Source: Cucumis sativus (lineage: Eukaryota; Streptophyta; Magnoliopsida; Cucurbitales; Cucurbitaceae). Taken from it: DNA of 64,000 bases. Made by a program: the position numbers and the translations under genes. Location of the stretch: assembly GCF_000004075.3 (NCBI RefSeq), contig NC_026657.2, forward strand, positions 7,440,001 to 7,504,000, read 5' to 3'. Position 1 is the first letter of the stretch; the number at the start of each line of letters is the position of its first letter. Below the pieces are notes generated by a model. The model saw only the letters and a program-made list of their open reading frames with translations, ran no database searches and was not told the DNA's origin. Below are positions 23,773 through 35,260 of this stretch, piece by piece.

Positions 23773-25461
23773 TCATGCATTGTCCTTGACGCCATTGGAG
23801 CCGAGCTTCTCTCTTTGACCTTCTTGAGATTGATTATTTGATCCAAAGATGAATCCCTTTATAGAACTTTCTGCTGACAGTATAACCTTTTTGACCTGCC
23901 ATTCCCAGATTAGGCCATTAGAATTCAAAACTACAATCTTCTAAGCATCTGGAAATTTGATCAAACACCAATCAAGCATATAAAAAACCAATAGATCAAT
24001 ATGGACCCGTTTAGTAACCATTCGGTTTTTAGTTTTTGATAACTGTGCTTGTTTTCTAGCAACTCCTTGCTTCAGGATTTTCATAATTCCTATATGAACA
24101 TGTGAGTTCTCAGCCAATTTCAAACAAGGTTATGGAAAGGACTTTGATTTTGAAAACAATCTAAAAGTCTCTAGACCACAAGACAAAGAAAGTGGTGTTT
24201 TTATGCACAAGGATTCATCACAGCATAAGATTTTCCTGTGTTGTAACAAGTAAATAACTGAAATATCCACTGCTTTCCAGATGTTTATTACAAGTAGAAG
24301 CAGAACCACAATGACTTCTCAATTCAACTTATAATTTTAATTAGTTAAATGCTAAGTCTTCTAGCTTCTGAGTGTAACAGAAAGGGAAACTTCAATCTTT
24401 ACTCTTAGTTCTCATATCTTACTGCAATAGCAAGAAATCATCATTAAGAGACAATTCTAGCAAGACATAAACTTCATTGGAAGTGATATTAAAAAATTGA
24501 ACACTATAACAAATGTGAGATGCCCGAGTGCACCTTCTCATCCCCTACCTTTTTGCTTTTAGGCTTCTTTATTATTCTTAATATATATACCTTTTGTACT
24601 TTGAGATTTTATCATTAATAAAGAAGTTTGTCTCTTTTTCAAAAAAATAAACACTACAACGAATGATAATTAGCAATTCATGAAACCACAAACTACAGAT
24701 TGTTCTTATTATGGATCAGAATCATCACATGAAGTAATATATCTTTTTTTTTATCAATTTGAGAATGAACTGGAAGTAAAAAATTTCATTTAATTAAGCT
24801 CAATGTAATGTAGAGTTAAAGCCTCAACAATTTTACAACACGTTAGATGAGCTTATCATAAACTAAACACGGATCGTGTTAAACATCTGTCAATTTAGCG
24901 AGGAAAACAGGACCGACGAAGAATTTAGAAAAAAAAAACATAGGTTTTCCACACTAAAATCAAGTACTAGGCATAATAAACAACAAATTCTACACAGTCA
25001 ACAAAAATTACGAACAATAACTGAATAAAAAATACGACTAGAAATCCAAGAACCACAAAGCTTGAACTAGACTACACGACACGTATAAAAAGAATAACCA
25101 ATTAGAAATCCAAACCCTTGCAAACGCAATTTAATTTCCACTTGAAGAGAATACGGATAAGACAAATAAACTCTACAAACAAATCCGCGTTACATTTGCA
25201 CAATAAACAATCCCTAGGTTGCTGAATAGTAAGAAGAAACCGGCGTACTAAAAATCCAGGATCCTAGTGGTTTTTTGCATGGATTTTCCCGGCGACCAAA
25301 CAGACAATTAAAGATTTTGAGGGAGAGATGGATAGAGGACTCACAGGATCGAGAAAATTTGGTTGAGGGCCATAATCGGCGGTTAAGAGAAAGTATGAAG
25401 CAGTGACAGTGGCCACCATAGTTGTTCTTCTCAGCAACTTGTCTGTTCGCTGATTCACCAT
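23773..25461 (-). CDS. Conserved 79-residue plant protein of unknown function
   Basis: Two exons, 25345..25461 and 23773..23895, are split by a 1.45-kb phase-0 intron (donor GTGAGT, acceptor TGGCAG). Residues 1-15 are basic (MVNQRTDKLLRRTTM). Residues 15-26 are apolar (MVATVTASYFLL) and may be a short membrane or targeting segment. TADYGPQPNFLDP follows, where exon 1 ends. Exon 2 supplies VKKVILSAESSIKGFIFGSN and a polar tail ending LGSNGVKDNA. I recall small plant proteins with a TADYGPEPNALDP signature followed by a similar AESS-IK-FIFG helix, but no function. Because it is so short and its intron so long, gene callers may miss it or read into the intron. Confidence 0.75.
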
Positions 25462-27401
25462 TTTTTGTATCAATTCGACCTCTCAATTTCGAATCAATTG
25501 CTCGAACGGAGAAGAAATCGCGATTCCCTTTAACCGCTTAAAACCCTTTTATACATTTTTTTTTCTTTTTGTTTTTTAAAAAATAGAAAAATTGACTCTC
25601 AAAATTAATATTTTGTGAAATGTTTTATTTTTTACTATTTTTTGGTTTTTATTTTTTATGAAATATAAATATTTTTGTTAAATTCTGTTTTTTTATAATT
25701 TCTTATTTCTTTTTCAATTACAAGTAGAAGGTTTATGTTAGCATATCATTTTAATTTAGTTTATTTTTATTTTCAAATGCTTTTAAAGTTAGTGGCAAGA
25801 AATTCAAATTTATTATTTTTTTCAAAATTGGTTGAATAGTAATTGTTGGACTCAAATATTGCATTGTGTTCGTTATGGGCATAGGCCCCTCGTGAATTTG
25901 ACTTTCAATATGCTTCTTCTAGTTTGATCTATTGTTTAGTTGACACATGTGAAAGATTGTCACTCTATTTAGTTCAAAAAAGTAGAATTTAGTATCAAGA
26001 GTAGAGAACGAAGGATTATTGTTTCTATTCGGTTTACACGGTAGTAATTTAAGAATTTCATCGTAGGAGTAAGTCTTAGAATGTCAATCGCATTGTAAAA
26101 AAATACACAAGATCTACTACACGAAAATTTGGTAAGTGACAAGTTTTTTTTTTTAACTTAAAAATACTGATGTCTAGTTGTAAAATTTGAGGGATTGGAC
26201 TCGTTAGATTTTAGTTATGAAAGTTTATAAATAGAAACACATTACATCACTTTTAATAAAAGTGGCTCTCAACAAGTGTAGGTAAGGATTAGTAGAGTCC
26301 TGATTGTCCCGTAAAATTAGTTGAGATTAAGATATGCATAAATTGACCTAGACACTCGAAGATATAAATAAAAAGAAAGGTATATGTAAGAATCTAAACT
26401 TCTGTTAATTAATATATGTCTTAATTAGCTAGTAATAAAGTAAGGACTCGAAGACCCAAATTCCATATGAGCCCATACGATGGGGCAGTTGAAGAATATT
26501 TCACAAACTTTTATTCTTCGCAAACTTTAGTATATATTTATGTAGTTTATATATGCATGTTTTTAGTACAACGTAGAGTAGCGTGAGATTGAAGTATATA
26601 TTTCAAGAGCAAGTCCATATTACGTATCGATTATCTAAAATAAATTAAAGAATGAAATGAAATGAATAAATAATGAAAGGATATAATTAAAATAAAATGA
26701 TGAATAAAGAAGTCTCTCCAATCTCAAATACAATGCTAATAAACAACCAAATTTTAAATTAATCGAACATAGATACATAGATAAAATAACGTTGTAGTGC
26801 ATGATAAGTATTGTGAGAATATTGTTTATTCAACACATAACGATAGTGTTGTCAGAGGCCTTCTCGCATTCTTATACATTGGTTGAAAACACACAAAAGT
26901 ACATATTGTTTTACACCAACTTCTCCAATATATGAATTTATTTTATTGCTTATCATTTTATTATATTTTATAGAAAATGATTAGAAGTGTGAAGATGAGT
27001 CACAAGAAAGAAGATAAAGAAGAATGTGTGATTGATAGAAAGAAAGAAAAACCTAACTAATGAATGGTAGTAATTTTTTTTTAATTTAATTACGTGTGAA
27101 GACGTTAAAAAGAAATTTTACAAATAGATGCATGCATGTATTGGTTAAAAAACCATAATAATTAAGAAAAATCAACAAAGTAAAAAATGCAAAAACAACA
27201 AAACTAATATATATATATATATATATATAAAGGACAAAATAGGAAGAAAAAGTTTATCGTACGGTTAGACGGTAACGTTTAGCGTAACCATTTGATTTTT
27301 CAGTTTTATTTTTTCTCTTTTAGCCGATATATATATATTATGAATTAGGGTTTAAGAAGACGACGTTGGGATATCCAAATTTCTGGCGGCAGACCAACAA
27401 T
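25462..27401. other. Divergent AT-rich intergenic region with dispersed repeat copy
   Basis: Separates the 79-residue gene (-) from the lysine-rich gene (+). No exon is visible. It contains one copy of a dispersed repeat (entered separately) and an AT microsatellite near 27207-27230. The short segment just before the next ATG is GC-richer and is probably promoter and leader. Confidence 0.5.
26099..26630 (+). repeat. Dispersed repeat, copy A
   Basis: Shares a long colinear run of similar segments with 32163..32631: AATACACAAGA-CTACTACACG, TTAGATTTTAGTTATGAAAG, TTTATAAATAGAAACACA, CTCTCAACAAGTGTAGGTA, ACTAGTAATAAAGTAA and GTGAGATTGAAGTATA. The part around 26305-26345 (GTCCCGTAAAATTAGTTGAG, then GACCTAGACACTC) resembles the 3' half of plant Au-type SINEs. 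No ORF; family not certain. Confidence 0.65.
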
Positions 27402-28113
27402 ATGTCGAAGAAGAACAGTCTTTCGCGCAGGAAGAAACAATATGAATTCGACCTTCAAAGTAACTTCTAATCATGGATTAATTTTTCGAATAATTTGTTT
27501 GGTTGTTCGTTCATTCGTTCGTTCCAGTTGATTCACTATTTTCGTGGTTCTTATGTAATGTTCTTACCAGGGGAGAAACAAGAAAAGGAAAAGGCTGCTA
27601 AGAAGCTTCAAGCAAAGAAGAATAGTATGAAAGTAAATCTCTCTCTTTCACTCTACTGAATCCAGAAAAGTAGAATTTTCTGCTTCGTTTATAGAAAAAC
27701 GTTTAATTATTAGGGGTAGAAAAGTAGAATTTTCTGCTTCGTTTATAGAAAAACGTTTAATTATTAGGGGTAGAAAAGTAGGACGATTTAGGAATTTCAT
27801 CGTATGAGTAATTTTCTAGTTTTTACATACTCCAGTGGGATTGTGAAGTTCAATGACTTTCTACTGCTTAATTTCTTGGGTGATTTGGCAATTTTCGATG
27901 GAGTTGAAACAAGTTCTGTTTGTTTGTGTGCTTGTTCTTTTGATATCATTCAAAAGTCTCATGATTTTCGTATAACTTTGTTCATAGGTTGATGGTAGTG
28001 GAAAGAAAAAGAAGGGTGGAGGTGGATTTCAAGTTGGGAAGAAAAAAGTGAAGACCAAGTTGACGGCAACAGCAAAAGCAAAAGCTTCTCAAGCTATGGA
28101 GCTTGATAAATGA
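27402..28113 (+). CDS. Lysine-rich 81-residue protein, probably nuclear
   Basis: Three exons, 27402..27459, 27571..27632 and 27988..28113, join as CAA A|GG GAG and AAA|GTT with correct phases. Roughly one residue in three is Lys or Arg. The N-terminus is MSKKNSLSRRKKQYEFDLQR, then an E/K helix (EKQEKEKAAKKLQAKKNSMK), a KKKKGGGGFQVGKKK loop, and an Ala-rich end, AKAKASQAMELDK. The composition and multiple basic clusters suggest a nuclear or nucleolar protein that binds nucleic acid, perhaps in ribosome assembly; this is inference from composition only. I recall similar small eukaryotic proteins but no established function. Intron 2 carries a perfect 54-bp duplication. Confidence 0.75.
27664..27781. 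repeat. Perfect 54-bp tandem duplication in intron 2 of the lysine-rich gene
   Basis: The unit starts AGAAAAGTAGAATTTTCTGC and ends TTATTAGGGGT. It occurs at 27664..27717 and 27718..27771, followed by a partial third start (AGAAAAGTAG). I see no mismatch between the two full copies, so it is very recent or an assembly artefact. Confidence 0.9.
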
Positions 28114-29180
28114 GGTTTGATATGTATATTTTTTGGCCCTGTATTGATGAATTGACATATTGATTTAGTTTTACAAAGAAAAATCTTCCATTCGTAGTAA
28201 GCTTTGATCTCTAATGTCTTGAGTACTGATTCGAATCTGATTTATAAGAAATTCTTAATCATTACCTAATACTAAATGCAAATTCAAAGAAAATGTTCCA
28301 TCATTTGAACTCGGAAATTGCTCTGTCAAGAATATCTCTTTCTTTTTCTTACTTTCTTAGGTGTTCAAACAAAAAGTAATCCCCATCATCTCAATCTTGA
28401 ATCATATTACTAGCTGTATCGGATAATTTCATGTCCCCTTCATGAGTGTCTCCTAATGTGAATGTCTATAGAAACTCGAATTATAACGTATTTGGTCGTC
28501 TAATTTGAACTGGAAATCGGGTTGTGTCGTTTGATTCCATAAACGGTTTTTGTTATCATGTCTTTAGGTTGGCAATGGGTGCAGAGGCTGAATCTTCAGG
28601 GTACCATTAGCCCTTCGTTTTGGAGAAAATCTGGTGAAATGCATTGGCATTATTTGAACTCAAGTAGTTTATCATTGAAGATCCAATTCGTCTCATTCTT
28701 TTAGATCTCAGTCCCTTTCTTGTAATCTAATTCGAGTAGTACTCATTTGATATTTTTCCTTCTGTTTAGCATGTCCTTGTACATTATTTCATACTTTTCA
28801 ATGAAAGCTCCACTTTTTTGTCAAGAAAACATATGGCTTATGGGTTTTATATTGAGCTTGCGTGTTCATATCCAAGAGTTCATTTTGCTATTGAGCTGCT
28901 TCATCTTTGCTTATTGTCAAGTACCTGATCCCTTATTAAAGGGACCCCTAAATAGTAATTCTCATTCATAGGATCGTCGTAACAAATAATTTTTAACCTT
29001 AACGACAAATGAAGATTCATAAACTGTTAGCTTTCAATTTTGTAACGATCTCACTTTTGTAAAACTGCTGACATCTTTAACCAATTGAAAGTAAAATGAC
29101 ATAAATTTGTTAATTCAATTTGCCTACAAGCTTAATTTCAACTAATTTATTTAGTAAAAGAAATGTTTCATTGAATACTT
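28114..29180. other. 3' flank of the lysine-rich gene
   Basis: The first several hundred bases are likely 3' UTR. A short ATG frame at 28574-28609 of 11 codons is too short to call. From 28970 on the sequence is AT-rich with no exon visible. Confidence 0.45.
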
Positions 29181-29184
29181 GAGA

Positions 29185-29385
29185 ATTGTCATACTCAATT
29201 GGTACAACTTAATTAATGCTTCGTGCATATATTGACATACTCAATTGGTACAACTTGATTGATGGATTGATGCTTCACGCATATATTCTCATACTCAATT
29301 GTTACAATTTGATCAACGTTTCATGCATACATTCTCATACACAATTGGTACAACTTGATCAATGCTTCGTGTATATATGTATGCA
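29185..29385. repeat. Imperfect tandem repeat, about four units of 50-60 bp
   Basis: Each unit contains CATACTCAATTGGTACAACTT (or a close variant such as CATACACAATTGGTACAACTT), then GATCAATGCTTCGTGCATATAT. Units begin near 29190, 29231, 29290 and 29335 and differ at several places. The repeat is translated in part by a spurious frame, but has no coding support. Confidence 0.75.
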
Positions 29386-30044
29386 TGTATATATGTGTAT
29401 TAGCACTAGAGGTGATCATATGGTTGATTTAGTTAGTAAATATTTGAACCAATCTCAAACCAACACCAATCGACTTTAGTCCGCCGACTTGGTTTTTCAG
29501 CCCATCATATTTATTCCTAATCCACACACATGTAGATAACTCATGAAGAACCACAACAATCAGCAGAGAGATCGAAAAAAGTTTATGGGTGAGCAAAATT
29601 TAGGAAGGAGTTCTCTCTTTTGATTAGAAGGGTGTTGGGTATGAAAAGGGTTAATTTAGAACAGAAATAGCGATGTCTATGGGGAACCAAACAAAAGGAA
29701 GACATGGTCAAGATAAATCTTAAATTTCAAAATCTAATTAATTGACCAAATATAGAACAACATTAAAAGGCATCAAAATCCATAACTCTCTTACGTGAAC
29801 CAAATTAACCTTACCAATTACAAGGCTAAGTCAGACAAGACAAGAGCCTTTAGGAGAGAATTTGAGATATCCAAAACAAAAAAAAAAAAACAAAATCAAA
29901 AAACAAAAAACAAAGAAAGCATTTCTCACAACTCAAAACTCTCCTTCCTCTGATCTCAAGAAAAATACCCAAAAAAACAGAAAAAGAAAAGAAAAAACAA
30001 AAACAAAAACTTCTCTTTCATTTGAGGGCATCAAATCAGACACT
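29386..30044 (+). promoter_or_regulatory. Upstream region and CT-rich leader of the ADF gene
   Basis: From about 29870 the plus strand is A-rich then CT-rich (CTCTCCTTCCTCTGATCTC; ACTTCTCTTTCATTTGAGGG), as in many plant 5' UTRs, leading to the ATG-only first exon. Around 29400-29520 a segment with ends like GAGGTGATCAT and TTTATTCCTA may be a small hAT-type remnant. A TATA box cannot be picked with confidence. Confidence 0.35.
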
Positions 30045-31651
30045 ATGGTATGTTTCAAACTTGGGTTGATTTGTTTTGTTTTTCATTTTTTAGATTTGTT
30101 TTGAAGGATGTTTTGTTTGCAATTTTGGAAAGGCAAATTCATCATCAGGAATGGCGGTTCATGATGAGTGCAAGCTCAAGTTTTTGGATCTGAAGGCCAA
30201 AAGAAAATATAGATTCATAGTGTTCAAGATTGAGGAGAAGATGCAGCAGGTGACCGTCGACAAGGTCGGTGGCCCCGATGAAACCTATGATGATTTCACT
30301 GCTTCCATCCCCGCCAATGAGTGTCGTTATGCTGTCTATGATTACAACTTTACAACCAATGAGAATTGTCAGAAGAGCAAGATTTACTTCATTGCCTGGT
30401 ATCGTCTCCACATATTTATCATCCATTTTTAATATCTCCTTTTGATAACCGTTTTATCTTTTGTTTTTGGATTTTGAGAATTAGACCTATAGATAAAAAA
30501 AAAAAAAAAACGATTATTAAACTCAATCAAAACTAGATTTTCTTAGTGGCTTAGATTGAATCACTCAAACACTCACATTAAAACTTTGATGCGGATAAAT
30601 TCACTACGTTTTTTGAATTTATTGGAACCTTAAATTTTAAATTTTATATTTGATAAATACGTTAATTAAATATATTTTTTTGTATGATTAGATTAATGGT
30701 TAAGCATCTATTGAAAATCTTACCAATATATTGAAAAAGTAAATATTAAACATAAAATTGAAATTTTCATAAACAAATGAGATATTTTCAAAAGTTTGAT
30801 CAAATGGAGAGTTGAATTTTAAAGTTTTTATAATAGCTTTTTTTTTTTCATTTCTTTAATCTAATATTTAGTTAAACTTACACTTTCGTGATCTATAGGT
30901 TTTTTCTTTTTGGTTATTACATAATTTCTTTACACAAAATTAGAAGTTTTAAATTAAATTTTTTCTAAATTAAATTTTACTTTATAAAAGTTTTGAAGTT
31001 TTGTAGAGTATATCAAATCATTTTAAATTTTGGTTGTAATTTATTGAACACAAAATTAAATATTGTGTGACTTTTAGATACACAATTTAAAGGTTAGAAA
31101 TTTACCCGTCATTTAAAAAACCCTACAAAACTAAATAGACATAAAATTCAAAGATTCGTTAACATAATTTAATTTGTTAATTAATCTTAGAAAGTTCTAT
31201 CTTCCTATTAGAAAAAGTTCAATTTTTAGAAATTTTGAACGTTCTAAAGACTTATTTGATGTTCTTAAAAAATCTAAAAAGAAGACAAATAAGAAAAATC
31301 TAGACAACAAAATTATATACTATATCTAACTAATAGACATAATTCTATAGTATATGTAACTAATAGATATAGATAGAAGTTTACGAGCATCTATCACTTA
31401 TAGAAACTAAATTTTGATATATTTTATAAATAGTTTTTTTAGTAGTTTTGTCATTTACAATAGCTTTCTATAAAATCTTTGTAAACGGTGTATGTTGTAG
31501 GTCACCAGACTCATCGAGAATAAGAAGTAAAATGTTGTATGCAAGTTCGAAGGATAGATTCAAGAGAGAGTTGGATGGAATTCAAGTCGAATTACAAGCC
31601 ACAGATCCAAGTGAGATGAGCTTTGACATCATTAAATCAAGAGCTCTCTAA
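30045..31651 (+). CDS. ADF: Actin-depolymerising factor (ADF/cofilin), subclass II-like
   Basis: Binds and severs ADP-actin filaments in the cytosol. Exons 30045..30047 (the ATG alone, donor GTATGT), 30133..30398 and 31501..31651 give 139 residues, the standard plant ADF length. The one-codon first exon is the known plant ADF gene structure. Features: the N-terminal [10 protein letters not shown] with the conserved regulatory Ser, [20 protein letters not shown], the long actin-binding helix [20 protein letters not shown], and the end IIKSRAL. That end matches the pollen/root-hair group (ADF7/8/10/11) better than ADF1-4, which I recall ending in SRAN. The position next to the remorin gene also fits ADF8. 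Expression in tip-growing cells is inference from this class. Confidence 0.93.
31290..31440. repeat. Possible diverged inverted-repeat element in ADF intron 2
   Basis: Contains ACTAATAGACATAATTCTAT, then AACTAATAGATATAGATAGA and CATCTATCACTTATAG. This resembles the middle of the element at 55026..55225, but its arms are poorly kept. Could equally be simple AT-rich intron sequence. Confidence 0.3.
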
Positions 31652-34600
31652 ATCCAAATCCAAATCCAAACAAACAAACAAAAAATGAAAATAAAACAAT
31701 ATACTTTCTCATTTCTACCCAAACACTTCTTTTATTTATTTTCTTTTCACCCCTTGTGTTAAATTATTTTATTTTGTTACCCCCTCTTTTTATTTGTCTA
31801 AATTTACACTTTTGTGTAGTTTTTCTACGGATTGCTATATGCAATTCATGAGGTTTGAAGTGTATGCTTTTATGCATCCCGACTAATCTCACGAGACAAC
31901 TCATCTGACCCTACAATGTTTGAGTGTCGGAAGAAAGAATAATTTCTTTCTAATCAAAGTTGTAGAGTGTCATTAATTACTATAGTTTTTGTACTTTTTC
32001 GTTTTCATTGTGAATCTTTTGAATTTACATAAATTACTTTAACGAAGAGTTTGTAATGGTATATATATACAAATGTTAAATTATTGCATTTTGTCACATA
32101 AATTCTTTAACTTTAACTTTTCTTTTTAATTTAGGTTTTCGATCATATTATAGGCATGTAGAAAAATACACAAGAACTACTACACGAAAATCTGATAAAT
32201 GATAGATTTTTTTTTTCATGTCATTGTAAAATTTGAGGGACTCATTAGATTTTAGTTATGAAAGTTTATAAATAGAAACACAGAAGATTACTTTTAATAA
32301 ACTAGCTCTCAACAAGTGTAGGTATAGATTTGTAGGGTCACGAGTTGTCTCGTGAAATTAATTGAGATTGAGATATGTATGTTGACCCAAACACTCGGAG
32401 ATATAAACAAAAAAGCATAAATAGGAATCTAAACTTCCGTCAAATTTAATATATATCTTAATTAACTAGTAATAAAGTAACAACTAGGAGACCCAAATTT
32501 CATATGAAAAAATTTATTTATTTCACAAACTTTAATATGTTGTCATGCAGTTTATATACATTTATTTAGCACAACGTAACAACGAGTAATGTGAGATTGA
32601 AGTATAGAATGAGTGCATATTACTTATTGGCTTAGCTCTACATTATATAACGTTGGAATAATTTAATATCTATATTTTAATAGGTAATATATTTAGTCTC
32701 TAACCTAAAAGTTTTAATCAAAAAAATTTGTTATATATATGAAATATTTTAGTATATGAACTTTATTCCATTGTTGGATTCCTATTCTTTATCAATCTAT
32801 ATAGGCAAGTAATCTTATTGATTCTTAACATCAATTTTTATGATTAAAAACTACCCATTATTACTCTACTAATGATAATGATAATAATAATAAACAAAAA
32901 AATAAATAAATAAATAAATAACCACTAATTTTAATTAATTAACAAGTACTTAATTGTTTCAAACTGTTTTTATTTAAAGATAAAATACACCTAAATTAAG
33001 GTAGTGGTTTGGTTGGTGTCAATTTATGAGGTTTAAAATTATGAATATATGTATATATATAATATATCATTTTTATTATTTTGAAAAGGAAAATCTAAAA
33101 AGAAAATAAAATAGAAATCGAGAAACCCATTTCTATTAACTCTCTTGGCCGTAACGGAGTGCTGCTGCAAATGCGGCAATGTATTTATTGTAAAAAGACA
33201 AAACGCAATAACTTATGGCATCAATTTAAATTACTTTTACTTCTATTTTTATATATATATATATTGGTTGTTGTAGTTCGAATAAATCTTAAATTTTTAA
33301 TTTAATAATAACGATAATTGGTAGGGATATTGTATTAGATGATAAAAACAAATTAAAAACAATTCATAACACATTTTTTTTATACTCTAAATTAAAAAAA
33401 TAACACATTTTTTTTCAATCTACTTTTATATTTGTTATTTTGAAAATATGAGTGATATAAATTTTATTTTATATTTTTATTTTACTATTTTTCTAAACTT
33501 TCCTGATTTTTGTGTAAAAATAGCGCAAGTAAATATATTTTTTAAAAGGAGTATTTTTATATATAGAAAAAAGTTGAAACTATTTATAAAATATAATAAA
33601 ACTTATCAACTTATACTTTTAAATTTTGTAAAAAATATACTAAATATACTATATATAACAAGGAGATCTTTTTTAAAATAGTAATAAAATAAAAAAAACA
33701 ACTAAGCAAGATTTAGAAAAAGGATAGAGATTAATATCGAACCATATTAAAAGTATAAAAACTGAAATTGAACAAAGTTCAAAGTACACGAACTCAATGT
33801 TATAGAGTTAGGTTAGTTAACAAACATGCACTCAAGCGCTAATATATACTATATGTGAGTTATACTCGCTTTAGCTAGTGAAGTTTAAATTACAAATGAT
33901 ATCTCTTTAATTGGATAATGTAGTTGCAATTACATGTCACACTTGTAAAGCAATCTTCATTCAATAGCAGCTGACATCCTTTTTTCAACATTACCTCTTG
34001 TTTTCATGATTGTTGTACTAAAATAATTACGATAACCTATACTCTCACACACTTTTTTTTCTTCTTCAAATACAAATTTGTATTTTCAAGATAATCATAT
34101 ATTAAAGAAAACATAAAGTCATACAAGTATATTCCTTTAGTTTTACTTTTCTAATAAGAAAACTTAAATTATCTCAATTAGTTGAACACAAATAAATAAA
34201 TAAATCTATAATATAAACATAGAAACTAAGGATTGAGTTATAAACTAAGATATAAACCTACTCTTTGAAATAGATGCATGTGATGTGATCCAATGCATAT
34301 AGGGGAGTACCCAACTAACTTAGCCAATAAATAACATCCTTCCAAACTCTCCATTCTCTTCTCAATTATTTTTTTACAACAACTTTCTTTAATTTCTCTC
34401 ATTCTTATTTTTCATATAACTACTTATTTTGTGAAAAAATTATTTATCTTCAACAAAATTAGGAAATAAGTATTTTATAACTTGACAATAAACGAGTTTC
34501 TTGTCAAATCCATTGATTCGTTATTGTATTAAATATAGGAGAATTTTATTTTATTTCTTAATAAAATCTTAGAGACTAACAAAATATTTTGAAATTTTTA

Positions 34601-34740
34601 AGGATAAATATATAACCAAATTCAAAATTACGAGGGTAGAATTAAATCTATATTATTGAACGAAAAATACTAAATATATATTTTTTTTTAAAGTAAATAT
34701 TTTAGTCTTTTTCGAGAGATATTTTGGTCAAAAACAAAAG
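31652..34740. other. AT-rich gene-free region between ADF and remorin
   Basis: About 3 kb without any exon on either strand. It holds ADF 3' UTR, a dispersed repeat copy (separate entry), simple repeats (ATAATAATAATAA near 32880, AAATAAATAAAT near 32903, TATATA near 33250) and long A/T runs. The frame at 33448-33681 is composition-driven and is not called. Confidence 0.55.
32163..32631 (+). repeat. Dispersed repeat, copy B
   Basis: Same orientation as copy A at 26099..26630, with about 60 bp less. It contains TGTCTCGTGAAATTAATTGA and GACCCAAACACTCGG, which resemble Au-type SINE sequence. A reverse-oriented short match (CTAATCTCACGAGACAACTC, TGACCCTACAATG) lies just upstream at about 31875-31925, so the two form an imperfect inverted pair. 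Confidence 0.65.
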
Positions 34741-35260
34741 AAATTCATAACAATGGGCCCGGGTAGTCGGGTCGACCACGATCATTATAAATAAAGCAAT
34801 TATTCCATGTTAATGCAATCTTCAAACGGCGACGTTTCACGTTGCCGACACCTATACAATCGAATCTGACTGACGTGGCGAAATTCAATTGATTACCACG
34901 TTTTAGCTGTCCATAAAGCTACGATTAAAACGCGTAGTCGATTCCAACGGATCGTCGATATCATCAGACAACACTAACCGTCAGATCAAAGATTGACCAC
35001 AGAACTCACGTACTCTAACAAATCAACGGCTGCTACATAAACGCCGCATCGAAAATAATGGACCTCACCTGCAAAACCCACTATCAGTTGTAAAGTTTAC
35101 ACCACCACCGTTTTTTCATTAGCTCTTTGAGCTCAGAGAGTATATATATAGAGGCCCACAACGGATAGAGATTATCGTTGTTGAAATTTTTTGTAGAATT
35201 TTCATTTTTTGAACTTTTTTTCTTTTTTCTTCTTTTTGAGAGGTAAGAATTTTGAGATCG
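34741..35260 (+). promoter_or_regulatory. Remorin promoter and 5' leader
   Basis: GC content rises sharply after 3 kb of AT-rich DNA. TATATATATA at 35141..35150, followed by GAGGCCC, is a good TATA box, placing the start of transcription near 35175-35185. TGACGTGGC at 34871..34879 has a G-box/ABRE-like ACGT core, and ACCACGTTTT near 34897 has a second one. The 5' UTR is CT-rich and short, ending at the ATG. Stress or ABA control is a possible inference from the ACGT cores, not shown. Confidence 0.6.

Noticed and set aside
25214-25486. 90-codon minus-strand frame overlapping the 79-residue gene
   Set aside because: It is a different frame over the same exon and runs into the intron; the spliced frame has the conserved-looking signature.
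30145-30426. Minus-strand frame of 93 codons
   Set aside because: Antisense of ADF exon 2.
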